Under the pieces are notes generated by a model. That model ran no database searches. It saw only the letters and a list, made by a program, of their open reading frames with translations, and was not told the DNA's origin. This document shows, piece after piece, positions 54,301 to 63,014 of a stretch of 64,000 nt of DNA. Positions within the stretch are counted from its first letter, which is position 1, and each line of letters starts with the position of its first letter. Where the stretch lies: contig JAUHJS010000001.1 of NCBI GenBank assembly GCA_030412945.1, forward strand, positions 186,001-250,000, in the 5' to 3' direction. Made by a program: the position numbers and the translations under genes. This DNA comes from Shiella aurantiaca (GTDB taxonomy: Bacteria > Bacteroidota > Bacteroidia > Cytophagales > Cyclobacteriaceae).

Positions 54301-54660
54301 CAGCGAGTGATAGCTAAGCTCCCCCGTTTGCAGATTAGGCTCTAAATAGCCGAAATCGCCTTGGGCTCCTACATAGAGCCTGCCCTTTTCATCGAGCATT
54401 AAGGAATGCACCTCCGATTTATTCTTTACCGGAATCAGACGCCAGCTAATACCATCATATTCGAGCACGCCATTGTTATTGCCGAAGTAAAGTACCCCGC
54501 GGGTGTCTTGTACCACGGCAAAATTTTGCGTGCCTTGCTTATAGGAATTAGAGCTATAATTGGTGATAAACGGAACACCCGCATTGGGCTGGGCGTGCCC
54601 TACGGGAAACTGGCAAAAAAAAGCCAGAAGGAGTGCGGTGGATAGTAAATACGTTTTCAA
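51325..54660 (-). CDS. Two-component-regulator-propeller / Y_Y_Y sensor histidine kinase
   Basis: 1111 residues. The start codon must be TTG: an in-frame TAA directly precedes it, and it opens a clear signal peptide (MKTYLLSTALLLAFFCQFPVGHAQ shortened here to its role). Propeller repeats ('LYFGNNNGVLEYDG', 'IWADSPIRGVYRID', about 40-640), Y_Y_Y domain ('LEGFDQNWNQWTTNASKEYT', about 700-780), one transmembrane helix (about 785-810), coiled coil, H-box 'SSHDIKGPMMRL' with His902, N-box 'HTFENALQYSNS', G1 'DNGMGI' and G2 'GAGLGLYTAR'. Same plan as the kinase at 15584-18871. No receiver domain and no regulator nearby. Confidence 0.87.
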   Translation of the reverse strand: MKTYLLSTALLLAFFCQFPVGHAQPNAGVPFITNYSSNSYKQGTQNFAVVQDTRGVLYFGNNNGVLEYDGISWRLIPVKNKSEVHSLMLDEKGRLYVGAQGDFGYLEPNLQTGELSYHSLLPKLDSAFYRFNDVWNINTVGDQIIFRSTSYVFIYQKDTIKAISLSNSNHRSGYVNGKYLIWQSGKGIFQLQGDSLAFLPETASLANETVNTFLPHKGDTLLLVSTRGVYKYINRSLFKFETEIDPLILNQNVYGIPLANGSYALGGRTSGFLLMDQEGHLLQHIDRKKGLQDESVWAICSDKLTGDIWLALNNGISLIEINSPFTHFGIESNVEGQFYNLNLHQNYLYGVGSVGVFRKPWSTSNKYSLAQSKFEPVPNAQGQSWYSYTDESDLLIAANAGMIKINENGKASSLGFKGRVWFYVPLSNYPGYMIANTSEGLFLLRKQQGTWEVYKNITPFADAYYYFVEDEKGYIWADSPIRGVYRIDFSAGIDQQPEIKLFNQEYGLPSNFKIKAFKIGGKVVFGTENGLYRFDYETERFQPDTQWNRLLFPGEPHEIEWLKEDQYQNIWFIMNRKVDKESVSAVGYAFKDKNGKYGVKIDPFHKISSYKVRDFLTIDEENIYLATSDGIIHYNPSKEQQPEFHVLLRSVEFMSNDSIIYHGIFIDESGRTTINQPSEQKFVFDFQHNSLRFHFSSMDFKVPNSNKYQFYLEGFDQNWNQWTTNASKEYTNLPEGTYTLHVRARNQYHQISTIQTFRFEVLPPWYRTIMAYVIYMLTGSLLIYLFMNAYARNLKSQNERLEQMVSDRTAEVRKQNQDILEKNHLLESQKEEIEAQKEDILHKNEELRKAQEIIAGQYEELKNINANLEEKVGQRTEELRRAYQDLLVLKNELDTFIYKSSHDIKGPMMRLKGLFQVAMLDVKDDTALGYIKMLENEADSTIKVLQKLITFYNIKNSVPSRQHIVLEDLIRQTIELHKNTIQQRGIHVLYDIAQDVPELKTDLDLLKIALNHTFENALQYSNSTDARVSLAAERRGQTIYLHLIDNGMGISAEVQRRLFEMFFRGTEKSSGAGLGLYTAREAMRKIGGKLTFIPHEHQTEFVLEFPIELPD

Positions 54661-54794
54661 TTAGGGGTAGTTTGTAGTAATTTATGGCATAAGCCGCATA
54701 CTACCAACAAATGTTTGGCAATTTTAGCTCAATACCGAGCTTTTGAATTTTGACTCTCCATAATAAGCCACCAAAAATTCTGACTGAAAGTCCA

Positions 54795-54823
54795 TAAAAA
54801 AGCCAAGCGTATAAGGCTTGGCT
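54795..54823 (-). terminator. Terminator of the RF3 gene
   Basis: On the minus strand AGCCAAGC / GCTTGGCT stem with a 7-base loop followed by six T; located 23 bases past the RF3 stop codon. Confidence 0.9.
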
Positions 54824-54845
54824 CCATGAGAAACGGAAGGAAAAA

Positions 54846-56438
54846 CTATTCCAAGGCTTTATTATGCTCTGACATAAATGAGAAATCGATATCGGGATAA
54901 TGGCGAATCATGATATCCAACATACCTTTGGTTTCGGCCAAATAAACCGGCAGGCCGTCTTTATCATAGGCTATGTGATTTCCTTTTTGGCGAAGGAAGT
55001 TTTCAAACTCTGTTTTGTTCTCAGAGGTAATCCAGCAGGCTTTGTAGAGCGGCATGGCATGGAAAGTACAAGAAGCACCATACTCATGCTGCAAGCGGTA
55101 TTTAATTACATCAAACTGAAGTTCGCCCACCGTACCAATGATTTTACGATTACCCGGCTGCTTGGTGAATAGCTGGGCCACACCTTCATCGGTAAGCTGA
55201 TTGATGCCTTTTTCGAGTTGCTTGCTTTTCATGGGATCAGCATTCACCACCTCACGGAATATCTCGGGACTAAAACTCGGAATACCCTGATACATAAAGC
55301 TTTCCCCTTCGGTAAGGGTATCGCCAATTTTGAAGTTTCCGGTATCGTACAAGCCAATTACATCTCCGGGATAGGCCGAATCGATAATGGATTTTTCTTG
55401 GGCCATAAAGCTGGTAGGATTGGTAAAGCGGAAAGTCCGCCCCAAGCGCACATGCTGGTAAAACTTATTGCGCTCAAATACACCCGAACAAATGCGCAAA
55501 AAGGCAATTCTATCGCGGTGCTTAGGGTCGAGGTTGGCGTGGATTTTAAATACAAAGCCCGAAAAAGCATTTTCCTCAGGACTTACCATGCGCTCACTGG
55601 TTTTGCGGGGCAATGGCGAGGGAGCAATCTCCAAGAAAGTATCCAGAATTTCTTGCACCCCAAAGTTGTTCAAAGCACTACCAAAAAACACAGGTGCTAC
55701 TTCCCCCTTACGATAGGCCTCTTTGTTAAAAGTATCATATACGCCTTCTACCAGTTCTACATCTTCGCGGATTTTAGCTGCATCGCGCCCCAAGATGCTA
55801 TCGACCTGTGGGTCTTGCAAATCGCTGATGCTCACAATATCGCGCTCGATACTGGTTTTGTTGGCATTGAATAGGTTCAGATTATTACGATAAATATTAT
55901 ACACGCCCTTGAAATCGGGGCCTCCATTAATCGGCCAGCTCAATGGGCGCACGCGGATATTGAGTTTCTCCTCTAGCTCGTCCATCAAATCGAAAGGATC
56001 TTTGCCCGGACGATCCATTTTATTCACAAACACAATCACGGGCGTATTGCGCATGCGACACACACCCATCAGGCGCTCAGTTTGCTCCTCTACCCCTTTC
56101 ACACAATCTACCACCAAGATTACACTATCCACGGCTGTAAGCGTACGATAGGTATCTTCAGCAAAGTCTTTGTGACCGGGGGTATCCAAGAGGTTGATTT
56201 TTACACCATTGTATTCAAAACCCATCACCGAAGTGGCCACTGAAATCCCTCTTTGCTTTTCAATTTCCATGAAATCGGAGGTGGCGGTTTTCTTGATTTT
56301 ATTGTTTTTTACCGCTCCGGCCGTTTGAATAGCCCCACCAAAAAGTAGGAATTTCTCGGTGAGGGTAGTTTTCCCGGCATCGGGGTGACTGATAATGGCA
56401 AAGGTTCTCCTTTTTTGAATTTCTGATTGTGATACCAT
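54846..56438 (-). CDS. prfC: Peptide chain release factor 3
   Basis: 530 residues, the standard length. GTPase motifs: G1 'SHPDAGKTT' (about 17-25), the switch '[10 protein letters not shown]', 'DTPGHKDF' (G3) and 'NKMDRP' (G4). RF3 is a translational GTPase that recycles RF1/RF2 from the ribosome and improves release fidelity. Its upstream neighbour on the same strand is a PAS kinase gene; the long 3' untranslated region ends in a terminator. Confidence 0.97.
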   Translation of the reverse strand: MVSQSEIQKRRTFAIISHPDAGKTTLTEKFLLFGGAIQTAGAVKNNKIKKTATSDFMEIEKQRGISVATSVMGFEYNGVKINLLDTPGHKDFAEDTYRTLTAVDSVILVVDCVKGVEEQTERLMGVCRMRNTPVIVFVNKMDRPGKDPFDLMDELEEKLNIRVRPLSWPINGGPDFKGVYNIYRNNLNLFNANKTSIERDIVSISDLQDPQVDSILGRDAAKIREDVELVEGVYDTFNKEAYRKGEVAPVFFGSALNNFGVQEILDTFLEIAPSPLPRKTSERMVSPEENAFSGFVFKIHANLDPKHRDRIAFLRICSGVFERNKFYQHVRLGRTFRFTNPTSFMAQEKSIIDSAYPGDVIGLYDTGNFKIGDTLTEGESFMYQGIPSFSPEIFREVVNADPMKSKQLEKGINQLTDEGVAQLFTKQPGNRKIIGTVGELQFDVIKYRLQHEYGASCTFHAMPLYKACWITSENKTEFENFLRQKGNHIAYDKDGLPVYLAETKGMLDIMIRHYPDIDFSFMSEHNKALE

Positions 56439-56528
56439 CCCGCGTGTTTCCGTTTAGGTTATGAGGGTGCAAAAGTATTAATAAATCAGGAGAATTGAAC
56501 TTATATCCCAAACAAAGCGGCCTTTATC

Positions 56529-58319
56529 TTAAGCGGAGTGCTTGGGAATGATAAAAGTAAAGCGGCTGCCTTTACCCAATTGGCTCTGAATGCTCAGCTG
56601 ACCCTCGTTGTGGTTTAGAAAATCCTTACACAGCGTAATGCCCAAGCCCGAGCCTTTTTCTTGGTTAGTGCCCCATTCGGTCACCATTTTGTTTTGATTG
56701 ATCTTCTCCAGCACCTCCTCGCTAATTCCCAGTCCATTATCGATAACGGACAGGCCTACTTCATTGAAGGTGTCAAAACTTTCCAAGGTAATGCTTCCGC
56801 CCATGGGGGTAAATTTCAGGGCATTAGAAATCAAGTTGCGCACCACCAAATCTATCATATTGGTATCCGCAAGACCTTTTTCCTGAGCTTCAAGGTGGGT
56901 AATGATTTGTATATTTTTTTGATGGGCCGTTTCCTCAAAAAGCTCTTTATTACGCAAGGCCAATGCATTGAGATCTACGGCCTCTTTTTTCACCACCATT
57001 TGGTTCATTTGGGCTTTGCTCCATTGCAATAGGTTTTCCAAAAGCTGTCGGTTGTAACCTACGGTAGCATCCAAATTTTTCACTAATGCTTTAAATTCCT
57101 CCTGACTGATTATCTGATTGTTCAGGGTATCGACCAAGCTAAACAAGGAATTGAGCGGAGCGCGCAAATCGTGGGCAATAATGCTAAAGAGTTTGTCTTT
57201 GGTATGATTAAGCTCATTGAGGGTATGCTCGGCCTGCTTCAGGCGCGATACATCCGTCACAAAAACAGTAAGAAATTCCACCTCATGGGTGTTAGGGGAA
57301 AAAATAGGGGCGTATTTTCCATACGAATACACTTTTTGCCCTTTGGGGAATACGGTCTCATGCTCAAATTCTACCGTTTCTCCGGCCAGCCCACGCTTCA
57401 CTAAAGGTACATGAATTTCCACAATGGAAGGAGGCAATACCTGCGTAAAATGCTTACCGATAATTTGACTACGCGGTACGCCAAAAGCCTCTTCATACAT
57501 GCGGTTGGCAATGCGGTAATTCCCCTCAGGGTCGAGCATCGCTATAAAAAGGGGTACATGGTCAATGGCTCCACTTAAAATGCGTTCGGAGTTTTCAATA
57601 ATGTGATTTTTATCCAGGAGTTCCTCATTTTGCTTGTGCAAATCGGTCACCAGATTGCTCAGTTGCTGCTGGGTAATGAGCAACTCTTGTTTGAAAAAGG
57701 TTGCCAAACCATAAATGGAAAAAATAACGATATAAAAATTGATCAGCGATAGCGTAAACGACATCCCCTCATGAGGCAGAAAAAGAAATTTATAGTACAA
57801 TAAAATGGGAATCCCTACAAGTCCTATGGCGGTAAGCGGCCAAGCCTTTCTGCCTTCAAAAAGCAGAATCACCAATAGAAAATACATGATAATGATCCAT
57901 TCGGAGCCATTGTTTCTTCCGGCTCTAAACACCCAGTAGTGCGCAAAAATAAGGTAGATAAGAACCCCCAGCACCAGAAAGTACTTGGCTAGTACAAAAC
58001 GCCTTTTGCTCTGCAAATACAAAGCAGGCACCAAAGCTACAGCTATGAAAATGGAGTTAAAAATCAGCATGCGGTACAAACCCGAAAAGGCATTGGTAAG
58101 CAAGAAAACACCTGCTATGCCTATCAAAATTAAAATAGTACCATTCACCGTGCGAATTTGACGGTTTTCTAGCGCGCTGCTCTCAGGCAAGGTGCCTAAT
58201 TGAATAATTGTGCGAAGAAGATTCTGTACCAAGCAGTATAAGTAAAATAGTGCACAAGCACAGCTGGATGAAAAGTAAAGATAGATAGTTGTGGTATATT
58301 TTCCATTGAAACCTTCCAT
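56529..58319 (-). CDS. Membrane PAS-domain sensor histidine kinase
   Basis: 596 residues from ATG 58319 (a TTG at 58322 precedes it). Five or six hydrophobic segments (about 10-220), a short coiled coil, a PAS domain (about 245-365: 'VPLFIAMLDPEGNYRIAN', 'VFVTDVSRLKQAE'), H-box 'AHDLRAPLNSL' with His383, N-box 'NLISNALKFTPMGGS', G1 'DNGLGI', and G2 'GSGLGITLCKDF'. Full-length orphan kinase; the sequence between H and N boxes shows the usual coiled dimer. Divergent from the DnaQ/GIY-YIG gene with 24 bases between the starts, and RF3 lies downstream of it in the opposite direction of transcription relative to that gene. Confidence 0.87.
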   Translation of the reverse strand: MEGFNGKYTTTIYLYFSSSCACALFYLYCLVQNLLRTIIQLGTLPESSALENRQIRTVNGTILILIGIAGVFLLTNAFSGLYRMLIFNSIFIAVALVPALYLQSKRRFVLAKYFLVLGVLIYLIFAHYWVFRAGRNNGSEWIIIMYFLLVILLFEGRKAWPLTAIGLVGIPILLYYKFLFLPHEGMSFTLSLINFYIVIFSIYGLATFFKQELLITQQQLSNLVTDLHKQNEELLDKNHIIENSERILSGAIDHVPLFIAMLDPEGNYRIANRMYEEAFGVPRSQIIGKHFTQVLPPSIVEIHVPLVKRGLAGETVEFEHETVFPKGQKVYSYGKYAPIFSPNTHEVEFLTVFVTDVSRLKQAEHTLNELNHTKDKLFSIIAHDLRAPLNSLFSLVDTLNNQIISQEEFKALVKNLDATVGYNRQLLENLLQWSKAQMNQMVVKKEAVDLNALALRNKELFEETAHQKNIQIITHLEAQEKGLADTNMIDLVVRNLISNALKFTPMGGSITLESFDTFNEVGLSVIDNGLGISEEVLEKINQNKMVTEWGTNQEKGSGLGITLCKDFLNHNEGQLSIQSQLGKGSRFTFIIPKHSA

Positions 58320-58343
58320 CAATTACATTTGGTTATAGAAGAT

Positions 58344-59723
58344 ATGGAATTTGCCATTGTAGATATTGAAACCACCGGAGGTTATGCCGAACGCAACCGC
58401 ATTGTGGAAATCGCCATCCGCGTGCATGATGGCGAGCGGGTAATTGACCAGTTCGACAGCCTCATCAACCCGCAACGGGCTATTCACCCTTCGGTGAGCG
58501 CCATTCACGGCATTACCGACCGCATGGTGGCCGAGGCGCCCAAGTTTCATGAAATCGCCAAGGAAATCTACCAAATGCTGCAAGGGCGCGTATTTGTGGC
58601 CCATAGTGTTAATTTTGATTACTCCTTTCTAAAAACCGAGTTTGAAAGCCTGGGCGCACAGTTTTCCTTCAAAAAACTATGCACCGTGCGCCTAAGCCGA
58701 AAGCTATTTCCGGGCCTTCCCTCCTACAGTTTGGGCAACCTGTGCCAAAGCCTGGGCATACCACTCAGCGACCGCCACCGGGCCGGAGGCGATGTGGATG
58801 CTACGGCCATTCTTTTTTCCCGTTTGGTAGAAGTCGACTCCCAGGGTTTTATCCAGCAGAGCATTAAGAAAAACGCCATGGAGCACTTTCTGCCTTCTCA
58901 TTTGTCGAAAGAAACCTTTGAAAAGCTCCCCGAAGTGCCGGGCGTATACTATTTCCAGAATACCCATGCTCAGACTATCTACGTGGGTAAAGCCATTAAC
59001 TTAAAAAAACGCATTTACAGCCATTTTACCGGAAGCGGACAGGCTCATGTAAAACAGCGCTTTAAGCAAGAAATAGCCGATGTAAAATTCACCGAAACGG
59101 GCAACGAACTGGTAGCCCTGCTACATGAGGCTTCGGAAATCAAGCGCCTAAAACCCACTTATAACCGCGCCTTGAAAATGAAAATCCCCTTGGCGGGCAT
59201 TTACCAGTATGAAGACGGACAAGGCTATATCCGCTTGGCGGTGGCACGCATCAAAAAGGGTGAAAAACCGATCCATATGGTGAAAAACGAACAGCATGGT
59301 CGTGCCCTTCTCGAAGATTTTAAAGACAAATACCAACTTTGCCGCAAACTCCTTGGCATACACAAAACATCCGGCCCCTGCTTTGACCACCGCTTAGGCG
59401 ACTGCCAAGGCGCTTGTTGTCAGCAAGAATCAGCCGATGTCTATAACTTAAGGGTACAGCAAGCGCTGGACACCTTAAAAGAAAACGAAGAAGATTACCT
59501 CTTAATTGAAGAAGGACGCCATGCCGAAGAAAAGGCTTTTGTATGGGTAGAAAAAGGCAAACTCAAAGCCTGGGGTTTTCTGAACAAGGAAAGCCTTATC
59601 GATGCGCCATCCATTGAAAACTTGGAAGCTGTAGCACAAGCACTTGAACATGACATGGACACCTATCGGATTGTTCGACAATATGTAAAGGCTCGTCCAC
59701 AAATCGATTTGATTAAACTATAA
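58344..59723 (+). CDS. DnaQ-type exonuclease fused to GIY-YIG nuclease domain
   Basis: 459 residues from ATG 58344 (the frame also contains TTG 58329). DEDDh exonuclease (about 1-170): Asp7/Glu9 in 'VDIETTGG', 'VAHSVNFDYSF' and the final 'HRAGGDVDA' His/Asp. A GIY-YIG domain starts near residue 195 ('LPEVPGVYYFQNTHAQ', 'IYVGKAINLKKRIYSHF'), as in UvrC and Cho; a helical tail with a Cys cluster ('GPCFDHRLGDCQGACCQQ', near 350) follows, possibly binding a metal. Family knowledge: this fusion acts in excision repair and cleaves on the 3' side of lesions; the exonuclease may remove the cut strand. The UvrC C-terminal RNase H domain is absent. Confidence 0.88.
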   Translation: MEFAIVDIETTGGYAERNRIVEIAIRVHDGERVIDQFDSLINPQRAIHPSVSAIHGITDRMVAEAPKFHEIAKEIYQMLQGRVFVAHSVNFDYSFLKTEFESLGAQFSFKKLCTVRLSRKLFPGLPSYSLGNLCQSLGIPLSDRHRAGGDVDATAILFSRLVEVDSQGFIQQSIKKNAMEHFLPSHLSKETFEKLPEVPGVYYFQNTHAQTIYVGKAINLKKRIYSHFTGSGQAHVKQRFKQEIADVKFTETGNELVALLHEASEIKRLKPTYNRALKMKIPLAGIYQYEDGQGYIRLAVARIKKGEKPIHMVKNEQHGRALLEDFKDKYQLCRKLLGIHKTSGPCFDHRLGDCQGACCQQESADVYNLRVQQALDTLKENEEDYLLIEEGRHAEEKAFVWVEKGKLKAWGFLNKESLIDAPSIENLEAVAQALEHDMDTYRIVRQYVKARPQIDLIKL

Positions 59724-59815
59724 ACTTGGGGTTTTAGGGGAAACAATTGTATTTATTTGTAATTTCTGGTAATGAAATAATACAATTTTATTTCCAACAA
59801 AAAACCTATACCCCT

Positions 59816-61795
59816 ATGAAAAAACCCCTAACCCTATTTTTGTTATTAGCAGGCTCTTTCTATGCTTTGGCACAAGAAACCGATGCCTCCGATGACAGTT
59901 TTTATGATATGAGTCTGGAGGCTTTGATGGAAATACCCGTTTCCGTGGCTTCCAAAACCGAGCTTAGCCAGCGCGAATCCCCCGGGATTATCAGTGTGAT
60001 TACTGATTCGGAAATCCGAAATATGGGCGCCCGCGATTTGATGGATTTGCTCAATATGATTCCGGGTATACAGCTGGCCTCCGATGTACAAGGCAATGTA
60101 GGGATAGGCATACGAGGCAATTGGGCCTTTGAAGGAAAAGTATTGGTACTGCTCGATGGGCAGGAAATCAACGAAACCCTCTACTCCTCCGTTACTTTTG
60201 GCAACCGGTTCGACATCCACAGCATTCAGAAAATTGAAATTATCCGTGGACCGGGCTCCAGCATTTATGGGGGCTATGCCGAGCTGGGCGTGATTAATAT
60301 TATTACCAAATCGGGTGAACAGCGAAAAGGTGCCTCGGTGCAAACTAGTCTGGGGCATACGCTCGATAATATGTCCCGCACCAATTTCAGCTTGGGCTTA
60401 GGCGACAAGAAGGAAAAATTTGAATACAGCCTGAGTGCCTTCCTAGGCTCCTCCTTCCGTTCGGAAGAAAACTACGTAGATGAATTGGGCGTAGCCAGCC
60501 CCTTGACTAACAACACCTTAGACACTCGCTCCGTAAACCTTGGTATTAAGGCAGGTGGCCTATCCGTTCGTGCCATTTATGAAAGTTATTTGACGGAATC
60601 GGTAGACTGGTTTGGGGAAACGATTAACCCAAGTACTCCCGTGGATTTTACTACTTTATGGACCGATGTTCAGTATAAGGCAGTAGTAAACGACAAGCTT
60701 ACTATTACGCCCAGAATCTCCTTTAAAAACCAGAAACCTTGGGAAACTATCTATGACGCTGACGAAACAATTCCTTATAAGGTGACCGCAAATCGGGTTT
60801 CGGGTAGCATTACCGCCAATTATAATCCGGTAGATTTTATGCAGATTGTGGCTGGTGTCGACAGTTATTTCGATCAGGCAGAATACACCGGAAACGATAC
60901 GGAGCCCTATTTTACCACAGGAGAAAATTCAGTTGGGTATAATAACATAGCGGGTTTTCTGCAAGCACGAATCATTAATCCCGTGGCCAACCTTACCCTA
61001 GGTTTCCGTTACGATCAGCACAATGAATTCGGTGGGGCCTTTAGCCCACGCATAGGTTTGACGCGTGCCTTTGATAAACTACATTTCAAATTACTCTATA
61101 GCCGCGCCTTCCGCGCCCCAGCCATCGAAAATATCAATTTTGCCTATTTGGGTGAAATGTCACCCGAAAGAACGGGCGTATTGGAGTTTGAGGCTGGTTA
61201 CCGCTTGGGCAAAAACATGGTGCTTACCGCCAATATATTCGATATCACGATGGATGACCCGATTGTATACTTCGTGGATGATGCCGGAGAGGAAGGCTAT
61301 CGCAACTTCTCCAAAGGTGGCTCCCGTGGCTTTGATTTAGAATACCGTATTAAGCAAACCTGGGGTTATGTAACCTTAAATTATAGCTTTTACTCAGCCG
61401 ATGGTAAAAACCAGGTAGCTTTTTATCAAGTACCCCAAAACAGCCAGGCTGTACTCGGTTTTGCCAATCAGCGTTTGAATTTGTACAGCTCCTTTAAGTT
61501 AGGAAATAAGTTCTCCATCAACCCCTCCATCAGCTATATGGGCGAGCGCTATGGCATCAATGCTACCGATACCAATGGCGATTATGTAATCAATGCCTTA
61601 GATCCTCTTTTCCATCTCAACCTCTATTTGCGCGCTACCAATGTAGGCCTGAAGGGCTTAGACCTTGGCTTAGGTATTTATAATATCACCGACCAAGCAC
61701 CCGCCTATATTCAACCCTACGATTCGGGGCACTTCCCGCTATACGGTATGGGGCGAGAGATTATGCTGCGTATAAGCTACCAATTGAAATGGTAA
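59816..61795 (+). CDS. TonB-dependent receptor (short type)
   Basis: 659 residues from ATG 59816; the frame extends to 59747 but the signal peptide ('MKKPLTLFLLLAGSFYALAQ') begins here. The plug domain is at about 25-175: 'IPVSVASKTELSQRESP' (TonB-box-like start), 'VLVLLDGQEINETLYS', 'EIIRGPGSSIYGGYAELGVI'. The barrel ends with an aromatic strand ('ISYQLKW'). Unlike the receptor at 22530-24917, it has no CarboxypepD_reg domain. It may import vitamin B12, metals or a siderophore; no neighbour tells which. A hairpin terminator follows. Confidence 0.88.
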   Translation: MKKPLTLFLLLAGSFYALAQETDASDDSFYDMSLEALMEIPVSVASKTELSQRESPGIISVITDSEIRNMGARDLMDLLNMIPGIQLASDVQGNVGIGIRGNWAFEGKVLVLLDGQEINETLYSSVTFGNRFDIHSIQKIEIIRGPGSSIYGGYAELGVINIITKSGEQRKGASVQTSLGHTLDNMSRTNFSLGLGDKKEKFEYSLSAFLGSSFRSEENYVDELGVASPLTNNTLDTRSVNLGIKAGGLSVRAIYESYLTESVDWFGETINPSTPVDFTTLWTDVQYKAVVNDKLTITPRISFKNQKPWETIYDADETIPYKVTANRVSGSITANYNPVDFMQIVAGVDSYFDQAEYTGNDTEPYFTTGENSVGYNNIAGFLQARIINPVANLTLGFRYDQHNEFGGAFSPRIGLTRAFDKLHFKLLYSRAFRAPAIENINFAYLGEMSPERTGVLEFEAGYRLGKNMVLTANIFDITMDDPIVYFVDDAGEEGYRNFSKGGSRGFDLEYRIKQTWGYVTLNYSFYSADGKNQVAFYQVPQNSQAVLGFANQRLNLYSSFKLGNKFSINPSISYMGERYGINATDTNGDYVINALDPLFHLNLYLRATNVGLKGLDLGLGIYNITDQAPAYIQPYDSGHFPLYGMGREIMLRISYQLKW

Positions 61796-61796
61796 T

Positions 61797-61832
61797 AAAA
61801 ATCCCCTCAGTTTATTACTGAGGGGATTTTTT
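61797..61832. terminator. Bidirectional terminator between TonB receptor and amidohydrolase
   Basis: Perfect stem AAAATCCCCTCAG / CTGAGGGGATTTT with a 7-base loop and T tail on the plus strand, two bases past the receptor stop and four bases before the stop of the convergent gene. Confidence 0.93.
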
Positions 61833-61836
61833 ATCC

Positions 61837-62958
61837 TTAGTCCTTTGGAAAAAGGGAAGTGTCTATCCGAGGGATAATGCGCAAAGCATTTTTATAATAC
61901 ACCTTTCGAAGCACCTCATCGGGTAGGTTCAAACCATACATTTTCCAATAGGCATGGTATTTTTTATAATAGGGAAAATACTCATCCGTAGTTTCTAACA
62001 CTCGGAAATAGGTATAATACTCCTCGGGATTGTAAGCGTCTTTACCAAAAAGGATGCGGTCTTGGTATTTAATAAAGAAATTGCGGGCAAACTGTGGTTG
62101 GCGACCAAGTTCGGCTATTACCGCCCCAAACTCAATATTCATATTCGGATAGGTATCCAATAAGGTAGCTAAGTGAGCCAAATCATTGGCAAACCAGCCA
62201 AAGTGCGCATTAATAAAGGTGGTTTTGGGATGTTTTCGGAAGATATCATGCTGTTCGGCAATAATCTGTTCCCATGGGGCGGGGTCAGTGGCCGAGCGCT
62301 TGCGGTTGGGGTGAAGCTTAAGCTCCAGCCAGCGCTCATTGTTGCGGTCTTGCTCTTGCCAGAAAGGAGCCGGATCGGCCGCATGGATAAGCACCGGAAT
62401 GCCCAGTTCGCCACAAGTAGCCCAAATGGCATCTAAGCGCGGATCATTAATGGCCACACGCTGGCCTTCTTTGTCGTTTACATTAAGGCCCAGGCTTTTA
62501 TAAATCTTAAGCCCCACAGCGCCTGCAGCCACATCTTCGCGTAGCTGCTTCACAGCCTTCTCTTCCCAATCTTTTTCCCCAATTCCCTTAAAAGAAACAT
62601 TGGTAAAGAACATCATGCGCCCACTCATATGCTTCTCTGAGAGACTCAGAAACTCCCTTAAATACGCTTGGGTACCAATATCTCCTGCCGCACGGTCAAA
62701 GCCACGGCCACTGAGGTTAATCATTACGGCCATATTTAGGGCATCCATTTCATTTTTTAGCTCTTGCAAGCGCTCGGGACTGGTATTCCACTGATGATTG
62801 TGCACATCAATAAATGGATATTTGGCCTTGATTACCGGATGCTCAGGCACCACCAAGGTACTGGGCGGATTGTAGTCTTCAAATGAAATATTGTCCTCCG
62901 TTTGAGCAAAAGAAAACAAGGTAAGACCTGTGAAAAGTAGGGTAAAAAACAGTCGCAT
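61837..62958 (-). CDS. Amidohydrolase family protein, exported
   Basis: 373 residues from ATG 62958 (the frame continues to 63018, overlapping the upstream gene, but the signal peptide MRLFFTLLFTGLTLFSFAQ begins here). Metal-dependent amidohydrolase fold: 'FIDVHNHQWN' (HxH, near 40-52), a metal His in 'VLIHAADPAP' (near 190), 'FINAHFGW' (near 240) and Asp in 'ILFGKDAY' (near 305). Probably periplasmic; related members hydrolyse or decarboxylate ring compounds. It follows a DUF2490 gene by 56 bases. Confidence 0.85.
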   Translation of the reverse strand: MRLFFTLLFTGLTLFSFAQTEDNISFEDYNPPSTLVVPEHPVIKAKYPFIDVHNHQWNTSPERLQELKNEMDALNMAVMINLSGRGFDRAAGDIGTQAYLREFLSLSEKHMSGRMMFFTNVSFKGIGEKDWEEKAVKQLREDVAAGAVGLKIYKSLGLNVNDKEGQRVAINDPRLDAIWATCGELGIPVLIHAADPAPFWQEQDRNNERWLELKLHPNRKRSATDPAPWEQIIAEQHDIFRKHPKTTFINAHFGWFANDLAHLATLLDTYPNMNIEFGAVIAELGRQPQFARNFFIKYQDRILFGKDAYNPEEYYTYFRVLETTDEYFPYYKKYHAYWKMYGLNLPDEVLRKVYYKNALRIIPRIDTSLFPKD

Positions 62959-63014
62959 AATTATGGGTTTATAGCAAAGGCATACAACGGATATTGTTCT
63001 ATATAGGTTAATAG

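Noticed and set aside
55218-55874. 218-codon plus-strand frame opposite prfC
   Set aside because: It lies entirely within the conserved RF3 gene and its translation has no protein-like pattern.
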